From G963662605 sp963667005 (GTDB taxonomy: Bacteria; Bacteroidota; Ignavibacteria; Ignavibacteriales; Ignavibacteriaceae), in contig OY762937.1 of the NCBI GenBank assembly GCA_963667005.1, forward strand, positions 2,108,001 through 2,172,000: a DNA stretch of 64,000 bases, read 5' to 3'. Positions 42,594 through 51,286 of the stretch are shown here, in pieces (the first letter of the stretch is position 1; every line of letters begins with the position of its first letter). Under the pieces are notes generated by a model. That model had not been told where the DNA came from, did not search any database, and saw nothing but the letters and a program-made list of their open reading frames with translations. Made by a program: the position numbers and the translations under genes.

Positions 42594-44485
42594 AATTAAA
42601 GAAAAGAGGTTCAATCAACTCTCTTTTACTTTTAATTTCCGGTATCGTAATCCTTGCAGGATCGTTTTTCACATATATTTATGTGTTACGAGGCGTTTAC
42701 GGAAAATTCGATTTTGGGAAAAACTTCAGCAGTCTTTCGTTTGGGACGTATGCTGTAGATAGTAAGGATTTGAAAATTGCTATACTGTACTCCAAGAATA
42801 CTGAGGAGATGCTTGTTGAGGGCAATACCTGGATAAGTGATAATGTCGTTTCCTGGAAAAAAACACTGTCGAATTATCAAATGAATTATACGGTACTTCA
42901 GGATTCTGATATTGAAAAGGGCAGGTTGAACGGTTATCATTTGCTCATCATGCCCGGTACTAAATCCTTGAGTGACCTTGAATATAATCAGGTGAAAAAG
43001 TTTATTAATGATGGCGGTTCAATACTCGCCACCAGCGGTGCTCCTGCAACGTATTCGGATGATAAAAAATGGAGAGGCTGGGAGTTCTTTCAACAAGTTT
43101 TTGGGTTGAAGTTTCAGAAAGAAATTTCAAAAGAAGAAATTTCCAGGATTCAGACCCTGCGCGGCGGCTTCCCGCTTACCGCGAACATTCCAACCGGATA
43201 TCCAATGAGACTTGCTACTTGGGATATTCCAATTCAATCATCGGTAATTGAGCCCCGAACTTCGCAAATCGGTTTTTGGTATGATCCGCGCCGTGATACC
43301 GGCCTTGTTCATGAAAAACTTTTGGAAAGTTGTGGTATCGCAAACGGTACATACGGAAAAGGCCGTTTTGTTTGGCTCGGATTTGAACTGAATTCCGTTC
43401 TCGGAGGTCAGGATTCTTATGTATATCTGGATCGTTTATTAAAGAACAGCTTAAATTGGCTGCTCTACCGGCCTATTGCAAATGTTCAGGATTGGCCCGC
43501 GGATTATAAAGGTGCGGCGATAATTTTGCCGATAATCAATAGCGAACCTGACCAGATAGCAAATTTACTACCGATTCTGAGGGCGAAAAGAGTTAAAGCC
43601 GATTTTCTGATTGATCCTGCAGTAGTTGAATCAAATCCCGGCATAGTTAAAATGATCTCATCGTACGGTGATATCGGAGTGATTCTTGATATTGGTTATT
43701 TGAATTCTGTTAGTGATACCATTAACAAATTGAATAATCTTAACACGCAGATAAGTAAAATTAAAGATGCCGCGGCGAAAATCAAGAGTTCGTCAAACAA
43801 AGATGTTCTTGGTTTAATGCCGATGTTTGGACTATATGATGATAATACAATAAACTCCATTGCACAAACCGGATTGAAGTATATTTTCTCCGATTCATTA
43901 AGTGACCGCTCGGTTCCGAAGGTTGTTATCAAAGGGAAGAATCCGGTAATTGTCATCTCAAAAACGGCACGTGACGATTACGAGGTTATCCGTGATTTGG
44001 GTTTAACGAATAATGATTTCCAGGTTTATACTTACAACGAGGATATTGAAAAATTGCAATTTGAAGGCGGCTTGTATGTATTTAAAATACATAGCAACCT
44101 GCAGTGTCATCGCGAGTATGTAAATGTAGTCGGTGAGGTTATTGATTCATTACGTGCAAAGCATATTTGGGTGACCAACGCGAGTGAATTGCATAAGTGG
44201 TGGGCAATGCGCAATAAAGTTGAGATGCGTGTTGAGCAAAGAAGTATGAACCGCGTCGCGGTTACCATTTCAAATTCAGGAAAAGAAGACCTGTCGGATT
44301 TTGTCGTGAACGTAGATCTTCAAGTGGCTGTTAAAGATATTGTTATTTCTTCTGAAATTATCGGCACAAAACTTCCGGATAAAAACTACGATCCGGTTTC
44401 CCATAATCTTGAAATGCGATTAAAAGGTTTGAAAGCCGGTGAATCACGAATTTATTTTATTGATTACTCCCGGGTTAATGGTTAA
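42584..44485 (+). CDS. Membrane-anchored protein with GATase-like and degenerate polysaccharide-deacetylase-like domains
   Basis: 633 residues. One N-terminal helix (about 10-35). A glutamine amidotransferase-like segment (about 60-300: 'KIAILYSKNTEEM', 'HLLIMPGTKSLSD', 'FINDGGSILATSG') lacks an obvious Cys nucleophile at the elbow. A NodB-like barrel follows (about 305-540: 'KGAAIILPIINSEPDQIANL', 'SSYGDIGVILDIGYL'), in which the expected 'TFDDG' and 'HxxxH' metal motifs are absent. The last ~85 residues are beta-rich. It probably binds rather than deacetylates the polymer. Start codon GTG/ATG choice is open. Same operon as the synthase. Confidence 0.7.
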   Translation: MALKLKKRGSINSLLLLISGIVILAGSFFTYIYVLRGVYGKFDFGKNFSSLSFGTYAVDSKDLKIAILYSKNTEEMLVEGNTWISDNVVSWKKTLSNYQMNYTVLQDSDIEKGRLNGYHLLIMPGTKSLSDLEYNQVKKFINDGGSILATSGAPATYSDDKKWRGWEFFQQVFGLKFQKEISKEEISRIQTLRGGFPLTANIPTGYPMRLATWDIPIQSSVIEPRTSQIGFWYDPRRDTGLVHEKLLESCGIANGTYGKGRFVWLGFELNSVLGGQDSYVYLDRLLKNSLNWLLYRPIANVQDWPADYKGAAIILPIINSEPDQIANLLPILRAKRVKADFLIDPAVVESNPGIVKMISSYGDIGVILDIGYLNSVSDTINKLNNLNTQISKIKDAAAKIKSSSNKDVLGLMPMFGLYDDNTINSIAQTGLKYIFSDSLSDRSVPKVVIKGKNPVIVISKTARDDYEVIRDLGLTNNDFQVYTYNEDIEKLQFEGGLYVFKIHSNLQCHREYVNVVGEVIDSLRAKHIWVTNASELHKWWAMRNKVEMRVEQRSMNRVAVTISNSGKEDLSDFVVNVDLQVAVKDIVISSEIIGTKLPDKNYDPVSHNLEMRLKGLKAGESRIYFIDYSRVNG

Positions 44486-44493
44486 AACAGAAG

Positions 44494-45831
44494 ATGATTA
44501 TGAAACGGTTTATCCCAATCCCCGTATTATTTCTCGGTCTAGTAATCCTCGCCGCTTTTTCAGGCTGCGCGGATAGCGTTAGCACAAGTGATAAAATTCC
44601 GCCGAGTGTGAGCGTATATTCGCCGTTAAGTGATTCTACTGTAACATATGGGAAGACATATATAAGTTATGATGTATCCGATGATCAGGGGGTGGGTTAC
44701 ATTGATATGTACGCGTATCGCAGCGGTGACAATGAATTGTTGTTCGGTGCGCGCTTTACGGTCACTGGAAGTACCAAGCCAAATGTCTATTTCGATCTCG
44801 ATTCAGCCAAATCTGTCGGCAAATATATTTACTATTTCCTGATAGTTGTTGATAAAGGCGGAAATCAAAAGTATAGTGATACTTTAAAAAATATCTATGT
44901 CGCAAAAACTCTAACTCCTCCACCGGCTCCATATAATTTGACTATTACAAGATTGCTGAATTCGCGGACATTAAATATTAGTTGGTCGGATTCGGCTAAG
45001 TACGTATCTCAATATTCACTTGAAAGAAGAATTGGTTCTACCGGCGCTTTCTTTGTAATCCAAACATTATCCGGTGGGTATTTTAATACTAATGACAGCA
45101 GTGTTGATACCACAGTAACCTATTATTACCGCATACGCTCAAGGAATGAAAAAGGGTATTCGGAATATTCAAATGAAGCAAATTCAAGTGGAACGGGTGG
45201 CAGTGGAAGTCTTCCTGCTCCAACTAATCTGGTCGTCTACGCTCTTGGGGCAACGTCTGATAGTTTAGTTTGGAAAAACAATGCTGTCGGTAACTTTATT
45301 CGAGTTGAACGACGGGCTGACGGTTATGACTCGTTTACGAGTTTAGCGAATTTAAGTCCTACGTCAACGTACTATGTTGATGCCACAGGATTATCGGCAC
45401 AGGGTAAATACTATTACAGGGTAAAAGTAATCTCCGGGAATGATTCCAGTTGGTCGAAAGAAGCAGTTATAACAATGCTGCCATATGATTTGCCCGCACC
45501 GACATCATTAAAGGCAACAGTTTCAACGGACACAGTAAGCAAGAAGAAATTTGTCCACTTGTCGTGGAAATCATCGAGTAATCAGTTTGAATACACTGAA
45601 GTTGAGAGAAGTACAACAACCGCTCTAAATTTTTCAGTCATAGGTCAGTATGACGGATATAATATCTCAAAATCGTATTCATTCGATGATACAACTGCAA
45701 CTACAGGAAGCATGTACTACTATAGAGTCAGAACAAAGAATGATTCAGATGGAGTGAAGTCACCATATTCCGATGTTGTAACGGCGACAATTCCGTCTTC
45801 CAAAACAAGGACAGTTCCGGATAAAAAATAG
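44494..45831 (+). CDS. Lipoprotein with fibronectin type III-like repeats
   Basis: 445 residues. Signal peptide with lipobox 'AAFSGC' (Cys25 if the first Met is used; Met3 is an equally good start). One Ig-like domain (about 35-145: 'PPSVSVYSPLSDSTVTYG') is followed by three FN3-like modules ('PPPAPYNLTITRLLNS', 'LPAPTNLVVYALGAT', 'LPAPTSLKATVSTD'), each with Y-Y-R-V/I-R strands ('YYYRIRSRNEKGYS', 'YYYRVKVISGND', 'YYYRVRTKNDSD'). Likely a surface or periplasmic binding protein for the exported glycan or the assembly machine. Confidence 0.85.
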   Translation: MIMKRFIPIPVLFLGLVILAAFSGCADSVSTSDKIPPSVSVYSPLSDSTVTYGKTYISYDVSDDQGVGYIDMYAYRSGDNELLFGARFTVTGSTKPNVYFDLDSAKSVGKYIYYFLIVVDKGGNQKYSDTLKNIYVAKTLTPPPAPYNLTITRLLNSRTLNISWSDSAKYVSQYSLERRIGSTGAFFVIQTLSGGYFNTNDSSVDTTVTYYYRIRSRNEKGYSEYSNEANSSGTGGSGSLPAPTNLVVYALGATSDSLVWKNNAVGNFIRVERRADGYDSFTSLANLSPTSTYYVDATGLSAQGKYYYRVKVISGNDSSWSKEAVITMLPYDLPAPTSLKATVSTDTVSKKKFVHLSWKSSSNQFEYTEVERSTTTALNFSVIGQYDGYNISKSYSFDDTTATTGSMYYYRVRTKNDSDGVKSPYSDVVTATIPSSKTRTVPDKK

Positions 45832-45851
45832 AATATTATAATTGAATCACT

Positions 45852-48800
45852 ATGGAAACTATTGAACATACGGACATAAATTTCCTGACACGAATTACCG
45901 AAACATTAGATTCGGCAATTATTATATGTGATTCAAACAAAAAGATTGTACTAGCGAACACCAAGGCACATGAGATTTTCCCGATTGAGAATACATTGGA
46001 AAATCTGTTTGAGCTGTTCGTAATCGGCGAACACGCAAAGATTAGTAAGCTCTTTGAGGATGTTCAGAGACATCAAAGTGGCATTAAGGAAGTTATTTCA
46101 CTATCCCTGGTTAATAACACCTTATTCAAAGGTGAACTTTCTTTATCTGAGTATACTTCGGAATCCGGCTTAAAATATTACATACTGAATTTTGATAAAA
46201 GGTGTACGGACTCGTCAGAAAATGCCGCCGTCAAAGTCCATATTCAGTCCAATGAACTGACTACTCTCATTACGAATGAGAAGATTATCAAAATTATCGA
46301 GGATATCAGATCCTCATTTCCATTTACGTTCTTGGGAAAAAACCGGATCCAGCAGGAAATTAATAAGCTGGATGAAATTTTCTGGCTGAAGGATCCGAAT
46401 GATGTTTACCTTCTTGTTAACAGAAAGTTTGCTGATGCATTAGGTCTCCGTCCCAATCAGCTGGAAGGTAAGATCGAACGGAATTTTTTGCCACTATATT
46501 TCCTCGAATTTTATAAGACTCTTGAAACATATATTAAAGAAACTTTAAATTGTCTGGTGCTTGAGGGAGTTCCTTTTCGGGGATTTTCATCATGGCATAA
46601 CTATCAGACAATTGAAATTCCATTAAGCGATTCTGAAAATAATGTTCTGGCTATAATAGGTGTAGCTCAGCGGAAGGGAATCACTACTGCTGTTTCTGAA
46701 AACAATAAGGTTCAAGATGTTTCGTCGGTGCCGGTAGAAAAGCTGCCTTGTGCATTGGGAATGTTCGATAAAGATGGTACACTTATCTCAGCTTCCAAAG
46801 CCTTTATTGATTTGCTCGACAGCGAAAAGAATAACGCATCTATCAGCGACCTCTTCTCTCCGCAGACGAGTTTGGCAATTAAAAAGTATGTAGACTCGGA
46901 TGATGTTTCCGTGATGCATTTGAAAATGTTCATGAATGGGAAAAATGGCCTGCAGCATGTAGGTTCTGTGCAAAAGATATTTGATGACACCCGTATGCGG
47001 AGTTTTTGTATCTCCATTAATGCGATGTCACAGGAAACAAATTTTGAAAGTTTAATAAAGCATAAGGGTAAAATGTTCGATACATTAATCCAATTCAATC
47101 CGGAACCTATTCTCATCTATGATGCTGAGAATCTTAGATTCCTTGAAGTAAATGAAGCAGCTTTAAATTTATATGGGTACAAACGGGATGAATTCCTGCA
47201 GATGGATCTGACCGATCTGTATTCGCCTGAAGATATTCAGTCTCTGCTAGATGCGTCTGCATCAGAGGATAAGACACCCCGGTTTCAAGGACCATTTAAG
47301 CACCGTAAAAAAGACGGAAGTACGATTTTAGTTAAAATTGCTAAAACCTCCTTCGAATTTGAAGGTAAAGAAGCTCATTTTAACATTGTACGAAGTGCGG
47401 CTGAAGAAGAAACCAGAGTGGTTGAGCAAAATGTTATCCAAAACTTCATGGATAATACGTCAGACTTAATTTTTGTAACTGATATAACGGGCTTCATTTC
47501 TGAAGTTAACCAAGCAGCAGTAAATAAACTTGGATATGCACGCGAAAAATTGATCGGTTCTTCAATAGTTGAGTTTGTCACCGATAGTACCCGCACACAA
47601 GTCACGACCGGCATTTTCCATTCAACCGATAAAAATCCTGCCCCTGTCCACATTGTTTTTAAGGCTTCTGCCGGAATTGAAATTGCATGCATTGTTAAAG
47701 GAATACCAACTTACAATTCCAAAGGTAAGCCTGAATCATTTAATCTGCTTGCTCAGCCTGAACCCGAAGTAAAAGAAGTCATTAAGGAAGTTGTTAAAGA
47801 AGTCCCGGTTGAAGTTGTAAGAGAGGTGTATGTTGACAGAGAGCCCTCACTCTCAGAATCCGGTACAAAGGGCCATGTAAAAACCGGTTTGGATGCTCCG
47901 CAAGTTGGTACAATCTTCCACGAAATCCTGACGCCGATAAATGTGATTCTTGGATTTATTCAGGAGATTAGAGAAAGCATTCAAAATCCTTCAAGTGAAC
48001 AACAGGAGGCTATTAACTATATCAATCAGAACAGAGAAAGTCTGCTTGATATCATGAATGCAATTTCTGAATATGCTCAAATCAGTTCTTCGATAAATGA
48101 ATTGAATCCGGCCGAGCTTAATTTTGTTGAGCAATTAGAGGCAATTCAAAATGAAGAGAAAGAATTTTTTGAAAGTGTAAACAAGGAAGTTGTTCCCGGG
48201 AAAGTATCGCATTCTCTGGCTTTTTATTCGGATGCTGCAAAATACAAGCAATTGCTTGATTTAATGATGAGAATTTGTGCAAGATTGTCGGATGAAACCA
48301 CAGTCTATGTATCAGCACAACAATATGACGAAATGAGTTTTGTGGTTTCCTTCAGGGATAATTTTTCAAGAATCTCGGAAAAACTAATCACGAATTTTGA
48401 TAATTTTATCAATAAGAGAAATATTGGGACGCCGAGAGATTTTCACTTATCACGGTATTCATTCTCCGCAGTCAATGCTTTGATACAGGTACTAAAGGGC
48501 AAGTATGAAATCATTACAAGATCGGGAAAACCATACGAAATCGGTCTTATACTGCCGTTAAACCTGTTTGAAGAACACTCTGAGGAAGAGCAGCCGGTAG
48601 AAGTTCAGGAGACAGTCAATCTACAGCCCGAACCTGTACTGCCTAAAGTTGATATTTTACCGGAAGTTGATGAGAAACCGATAATTCCGGAAATCAAAGA
48701 AACACTTCCGGTGGTTGAGACTAAACCGGTTGAAGAAAAAGTTGCACCTAAGCCTGCGGCTCCTGCACTAGCACCAAAACCTGCTCCCGTAGTCCATGAA

Positions 48801-49199
48801 CCCGCAGAGGCTTCTGAAAAAGTGCTGGACCTGACCCAACTGTCTTGTCTCTATATTGAAGATCAGGTTGACTCACAGATATTATTTAAAGTACAGATGA
48901 AAGAGCTTAAGGACGTTAAATTTGCTGTGAGTTTTGAGGAAGCTCTTCCGCTGCTTGGAATGCAGAAATATGATTTCATAGTTATGGATATCAACCTGCA
49001 AGGCGAGTATAACGGTCTTGATGCTTTGAAGATGATACGCCAGATGCCTGAATTTACAAATCTTCCAATTGTGGCAGTTACAGCATATGTTCTGCCGGGT
49101 GATAAAGATAAATTTATTGCTGCCGGATTTACAGATTTTATCTCTAAACCGATATTCCGCGAGAAGATGATCAGCGCTCTGGAAAAAATATTCTTATAA
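45852..49199 (+). CDS. Multi-PAS hybrid histidine kinase-like protein with degenerate ATPase domain and REC domain
   Basis: 1115 residues, no membrane helix. Several PAS-like domains (about 10-115, 165-285, 295-400, 405-525, 530-640). A charged 'EVIKEVVKEVPVEVVREVYV' stretch leads to a HisKA-like segment with His690 ('TIFHEILTPINVILGF'). The next ~200 residues are where HATPase should be, but no clear N-box or DxGxG/GxGxG is seen ('VVSFRDNFSRISEKLI', 'FHLSRYSFSAVNALIQVLKG'). A Pro/Glu-rich linker precedes a C-terminal receiver with Asp1046 ('IVMDINLQGEYNGLDA') and Lys in 'DFISKP'. Last gene of the locus, 20 bp after the FN3 gene; probably controls it. Confidence 0.85.
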   Translation: METIEHTDINFLTRITETLDSAIIICDSNKKIVLANTKAHEIFPIENTLENLFELFVIGEHAKISKLFEDVQRHQSGIKEVISLSLVNNTLFKGELSLSEYTSESGLKYYILNFDKRCTDSSENAAVKVHIQSNELTTLITNEKIIKIIEDIRSSFPFTFLGKNRIQQEINKLDEIFWLKDPNDVYLLVNRKFADALGLRPNQLEGKIERNFLPLYFLEFYKTLETYIKETLNCLVLEGVPFRGFSSWHNYQTIEIPLSDSENNVLAIIGVAQRKGITTAVSENNKVQDVSSVPVEKLPCALGMFDKDGTLISASKAFIDLLDSEKNNASISDLFSPQTSLAIKKYVDSDDVSVMHLKMFMNGKNGLQHVGSVQKIFDDTRMRSFCISINAMSQETNFESLIKHKGKMFDTLIQFNPEPILIYDAENLRFLEVNEAALNLYGYKRDEFLQMDLTDLYSPEDIQSLLDASASEDKTPRFQGPFKHRKKDGSTILVKIAKTSFEFEGKEAHFNIVRSAAEEETRVVEQNVIQNFMDNTSDLIFVTDITGFISEVNQAAVNKLGYAREKLIGSSIVEFVTDSTRTQVTTGIFHSTDKNPAPVHIVFKASAGIEIACIVKGIPTYNSKGKPESFNLLAQPEPEVKEVIKEVVKEVPVEVVREVYVDREPSLSESGTKGHVKTGLDAPQVGTIFHEILTPINVILGFIQEIRESIQNPSSEQQEAINYINQNRESLLDIMNAISEYAQISSSINELNPAELNFVEQLEAIQNEEKEFFESVNKEVVPGKVSHSLAFYSDAAKYKQLLDLMMRICARLSDETTVYVSAQQYDEMSFVVSFRDNFSRISEKLITNFDNFINKRNIGTPRDFHLSRYSFSAVNALIQVLKGKYEIITRSGKPYEIGLILPLNLFEEHSEEEQPVEVQETVNLQPEPVLPKVDILPEVDEKPIIPEIKETLPVVETKPVEEKVAPKPAAPALAPKPAPVVHEPAEASEKVLDLTQLSCLYIEDQVDSQILFKVQMKELKDVKFAVSFEEALPLLGMQKYDFIVMDINLQGEYNGLDALKMIRQMPEFTNLPIVAVTAYVLPGDKDKFIAAGFTDFISKPIFREKMISALEKIFL

Positions 49200-49222
49200 G
49201 ATTCAGAAAATAGTAAGTATGA

Positions 49223-49255
49223 AAAGAGAGACGTAACCCGTCTCTCTTTTTTTTT
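49223..49255 (+). terminator. Rho-independent terminator of the exopolysaccharide operon
   Basis: An 11-bp stem (49223-49233 with 49239-49249), a 5-base loop and a long T-tract. It marks the 3' end of the synthase-to-kinase transcript. Confidence 0.88.
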
Positions 49256-49334
49256 AGGCGAATATCAAGAAAATATTTATAAGTTGCATTTATCAGTTTA
49301 GCCGAATTTAAAATTAATCAACAGGTGGAGATAT

Positions 49335-49790
49335 ATGGCGAACACGTATTCATAACTTTACATCCATGTTGTTTTTGCAGTTCAGGGACGGCATAATTTG
49401 ATTTCCTCTGAGAATAAGGAAGAACTTCATAAATATATCACCGGTATAGTAACCGCAAAATCCCAAAAACTTATAGCTATAAACTGCATGCCCAATCATG
49501 TACATATGCTTCTCGGGATTAAACCGGATATGGCTGTATCGAATATTGTTAGAGATATCAAAGCGAATTCCTCAAGATTTATTAATGAGCAGAAATGGAT
49601 GGCTGGCAACTTTGAATGGCAAAAAGGATTCGGTGCATTCAGTCTGGGGAATTCTCAATTAACAGCAATTATACGTTATATGGCGAATCAAGAGCAGCAT
49701 CATTATGGGATAACATTCAGGGAGGAATATGTGGAGTTTTTAAAGCGATATGAGGTAAACTACAATGCTGATTACATTTTTACTGAATAA
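49335..49790 (+). pseudogene. REP-associated/IS200-like tyrosine transposase with nonsense codon
   Basis: From ATG 49335 the frame reads 'MANTYS', a TAA at 49353-49355, then 'LYIHVVFAVQGRHNLI' and an open frame to 49790. The family has Gln where the stop now lies, so a CAA to TAA change is likely. The rest is intact: the HUH motif 'NCMPNHVHMLLGI' and a Tyr in 'IIRYMANQEQHH' for Y1 transposase chemistry. An internal start near 49389-49398 would give ~130 residues without the first strand. REP-like palindromes lie just downstream, as expected for a RAYT. Confidence 0.85.
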
Positions 49791-49791
49791 T

Positions 49792-49867
49792 GTTCCATGC
49801 CGTTCCGCTGGAACTCACATGTACTTTTCCTTACCCGTTTCTATAAACATGGCGTCCTTACAGGACT
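49792..49867 (-). repeat. Two REP-like palindromes (inverted orientation)
   Basis: Read on the minus strand: hairpin 'gttcc agc ggaac' followed by 'ggcatg' (49792-49814), and hairpin 'gtcct gta aggac' followed by 'gccatgtttatag' (49837-49867). Both follow the layout hairpin + 'CG/GGCATGT(TTATAG)' seen in the copies at 49916, 50061 and 50110. Confidence 0.6.
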
Positions 49868-49915
49868 CTGAGCGATATGGTAATCGGATTGTTTAAATGG
49901 GGATAGCTATGAATG

Positions 49916-49953
49916 GCAGTTGTTTTCAACTGCAATACGATGGTGTTTATCCT
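49916..49953 (+). repeat. REP-like palindrome
   Basis: Hairpin 'gcagttg tttt caactgc' followed by 'aatacgatggtgtttatcc', a variant of the tail found at 50061-50088. Confidence 0.5.
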
Positions 49954-50060
49954 AAAGACCGCAGGATTTACAGGGACTGGCTGTGAGTTTTGTGATATCT
50001 TATGCCAATACAATTTTTTTCGATGCATATGGTGTTTCGAGATGCAATTTGTTGTTCTCA

Positions 50061-50150
50061 ACCGCGTAGCGGCGATATGTTTATAGCAAGGTGGGCGAAA
50101 GGAAATCTGAGCCCCGTAGGGGCGGCATGTAACCGGTATTTTTAGCAGCC
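50061..50150 (+). repeat. Two REP-like palindromes (direct orientation)
   Basis: 'accgc gtag cgg cgatatgtttatagca' (50061-50088) and 'gcccc gtag gggc ggcatgtaaccgg' running to 'tttttagca' (50111-50148). GTAG loops and the following ATGT/TAGCA tails match. The remaining bases of the 455-bp gap 49791-50245 hold no gene. Confidence 0.65.
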
Positions 50151-50245
50151 CTACCAGATGTCCCGATTTTTTTAAGAGCATGTTACATTTCGTTTACAAT
50201 TATTGATTATTTTTAGAAATATATTTTGAATTTTCTATACGGATT

Positions 50246-51277
50246 ATGTTTATGATAGATTTACGGAGCGACACGGTTACAAAACCGAATCAGGCAATGC
50301 GCAAGGCAATGTACGACGCAGAGGTAGGGGATGACGTTTACAGAGAAGACCCCACGGTACTTGAACTCGAAGAATTTATGTCCGACCTGTTTAACAAGGA
50401 AGCTGCTTTATTTGTTTCAAGCGGGGTCATGGCTAATCAGCTCTGTTTGAATATCCTGACTCAACCTCACGATGAAGTCATTTGCGAAAAAGAATCCCAT
50501 ATATTTCACTATGAATCCGGATCTCCAGCAGCACTGAGCGGTATTCAACTTCACCCGGTTGCCGGAAAGCGCGGTGTAATGGATGTGTCTGATATTAAGC
50601 AGGCTATACGTCCCGTAGATGCTTATTACATGCCACGAACCAGGGTAATTGCAGTAGAAAATACACACAACCGTGCAGGCGGAGCAATACAGCCTATGGA
50701 TTCCATAAAATCCATCAAAGCACTGGCGGATGAGCACAAATTGAGTACGCATTTGGACGGAGCACGCATATGGAATGCCTCTGCTGCCACCGGAATCCCA
50801 CTTTATGAGTATGCTCCGTACTTTGATACCATTTCAGCTTGCTTTTCGAAGGGGTTGGGAGCACCGGTTGGGTCAATTATCCTAGGGAGCAAGGCAATGA
50901 TAGAAGAAGCATTCAGAATTCGAAAGTCCTGGGGTGGTGGCATGCGCCAGATCGGTATTCTGGCTGCCGCAGCAATGTACGCTGTAAAAAACAATTTCGG
51001 TAAGCTAAAAGAGGATCATGAGAAAGCCCGGATACTGGCTGAGAGGATTGCCTCATTCCCGAATGTAAATATTGACCTGGATACAACTCAGACCAACATG
51101 ATAATATTTGAACCGCGTGGTAAAGATCCGCAGACGGTCATAAGTGCTTGTGAGGCTAAAGGGCTCCGCATTTCTATGGGAACAACAACAGCGCTTCGGG
51201 CTGTGACGCACTTAGATGTGTCTTTTGAGGATATTGACACCGCAGGACAGATACTGGAGGATATTTTAACAAAATAG
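50246..51277 (+). CDS. Low-specificity L-threonine aldolase
   Basis: 343 residues, fold-type I PLP enzyme. 'MIDLRSDTVTKPNQAMRKAM' and 'AEVGDDVYREDPTVLELE' are the family start; 'THLDGARIWNASAATG' binds PLP; the Schiff-base Lys is in 'ACFSKGLGAPVGSIILG'. Reaction: L-threonine (or allo-threonine) to glycine and acetaldehyde. Met3 (50252) is an alternative start. The exonuclease gene follows after 9 bp. Confidence 0.94.
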   Translation: MFMIDLRSDTVTKPNQAMRKAMYDAEVGDDVYREDPTVLELEEFMSDLFNKEAALFVSSGVMANQLCLNILTQPHDEVICEKESHIFHYESGSPAALSGIQLHPVAGKRGVMDVSDIKQAIRPVDAYYMPRTRVIAVENTHNRAGGAIQPMDSIKSIKALADEHKLSTHLDGARIWNASAATGIPLYEYAPYFDTISACFSKGLGAPVGSIILGSKAMIEEAFRIRKSWGGGMRQIGILAAAAMYAVKNNFGKLKEDHEKARILAERIASFPNVNIDLDTTQTNMIIFEPRGKDPQTVISACEAKGLRISMGTTTALRAVTHLDVSFEDIDTAGQILEDILTK

Positions 51278-51286
51278 CGGGGAGCT

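Noticed and set aside
46712..47116. 134-codon frame opposite the hybrid kinase gene
   Set aside because: Antisense to a well-supported gene with continuous PAS-domain coding; no family resemblance.
50061..50150. Possible CRISPR-like spaced repeats
   Set aside because: Units are hairpins of differing sequence with irregular spacing and no cas genes; they fit REP elements.
49858..50181. 107-codon minus-strand frame downstream of the transposase
   Set aside because: It is made of REP-like palindromes and has no coding character.
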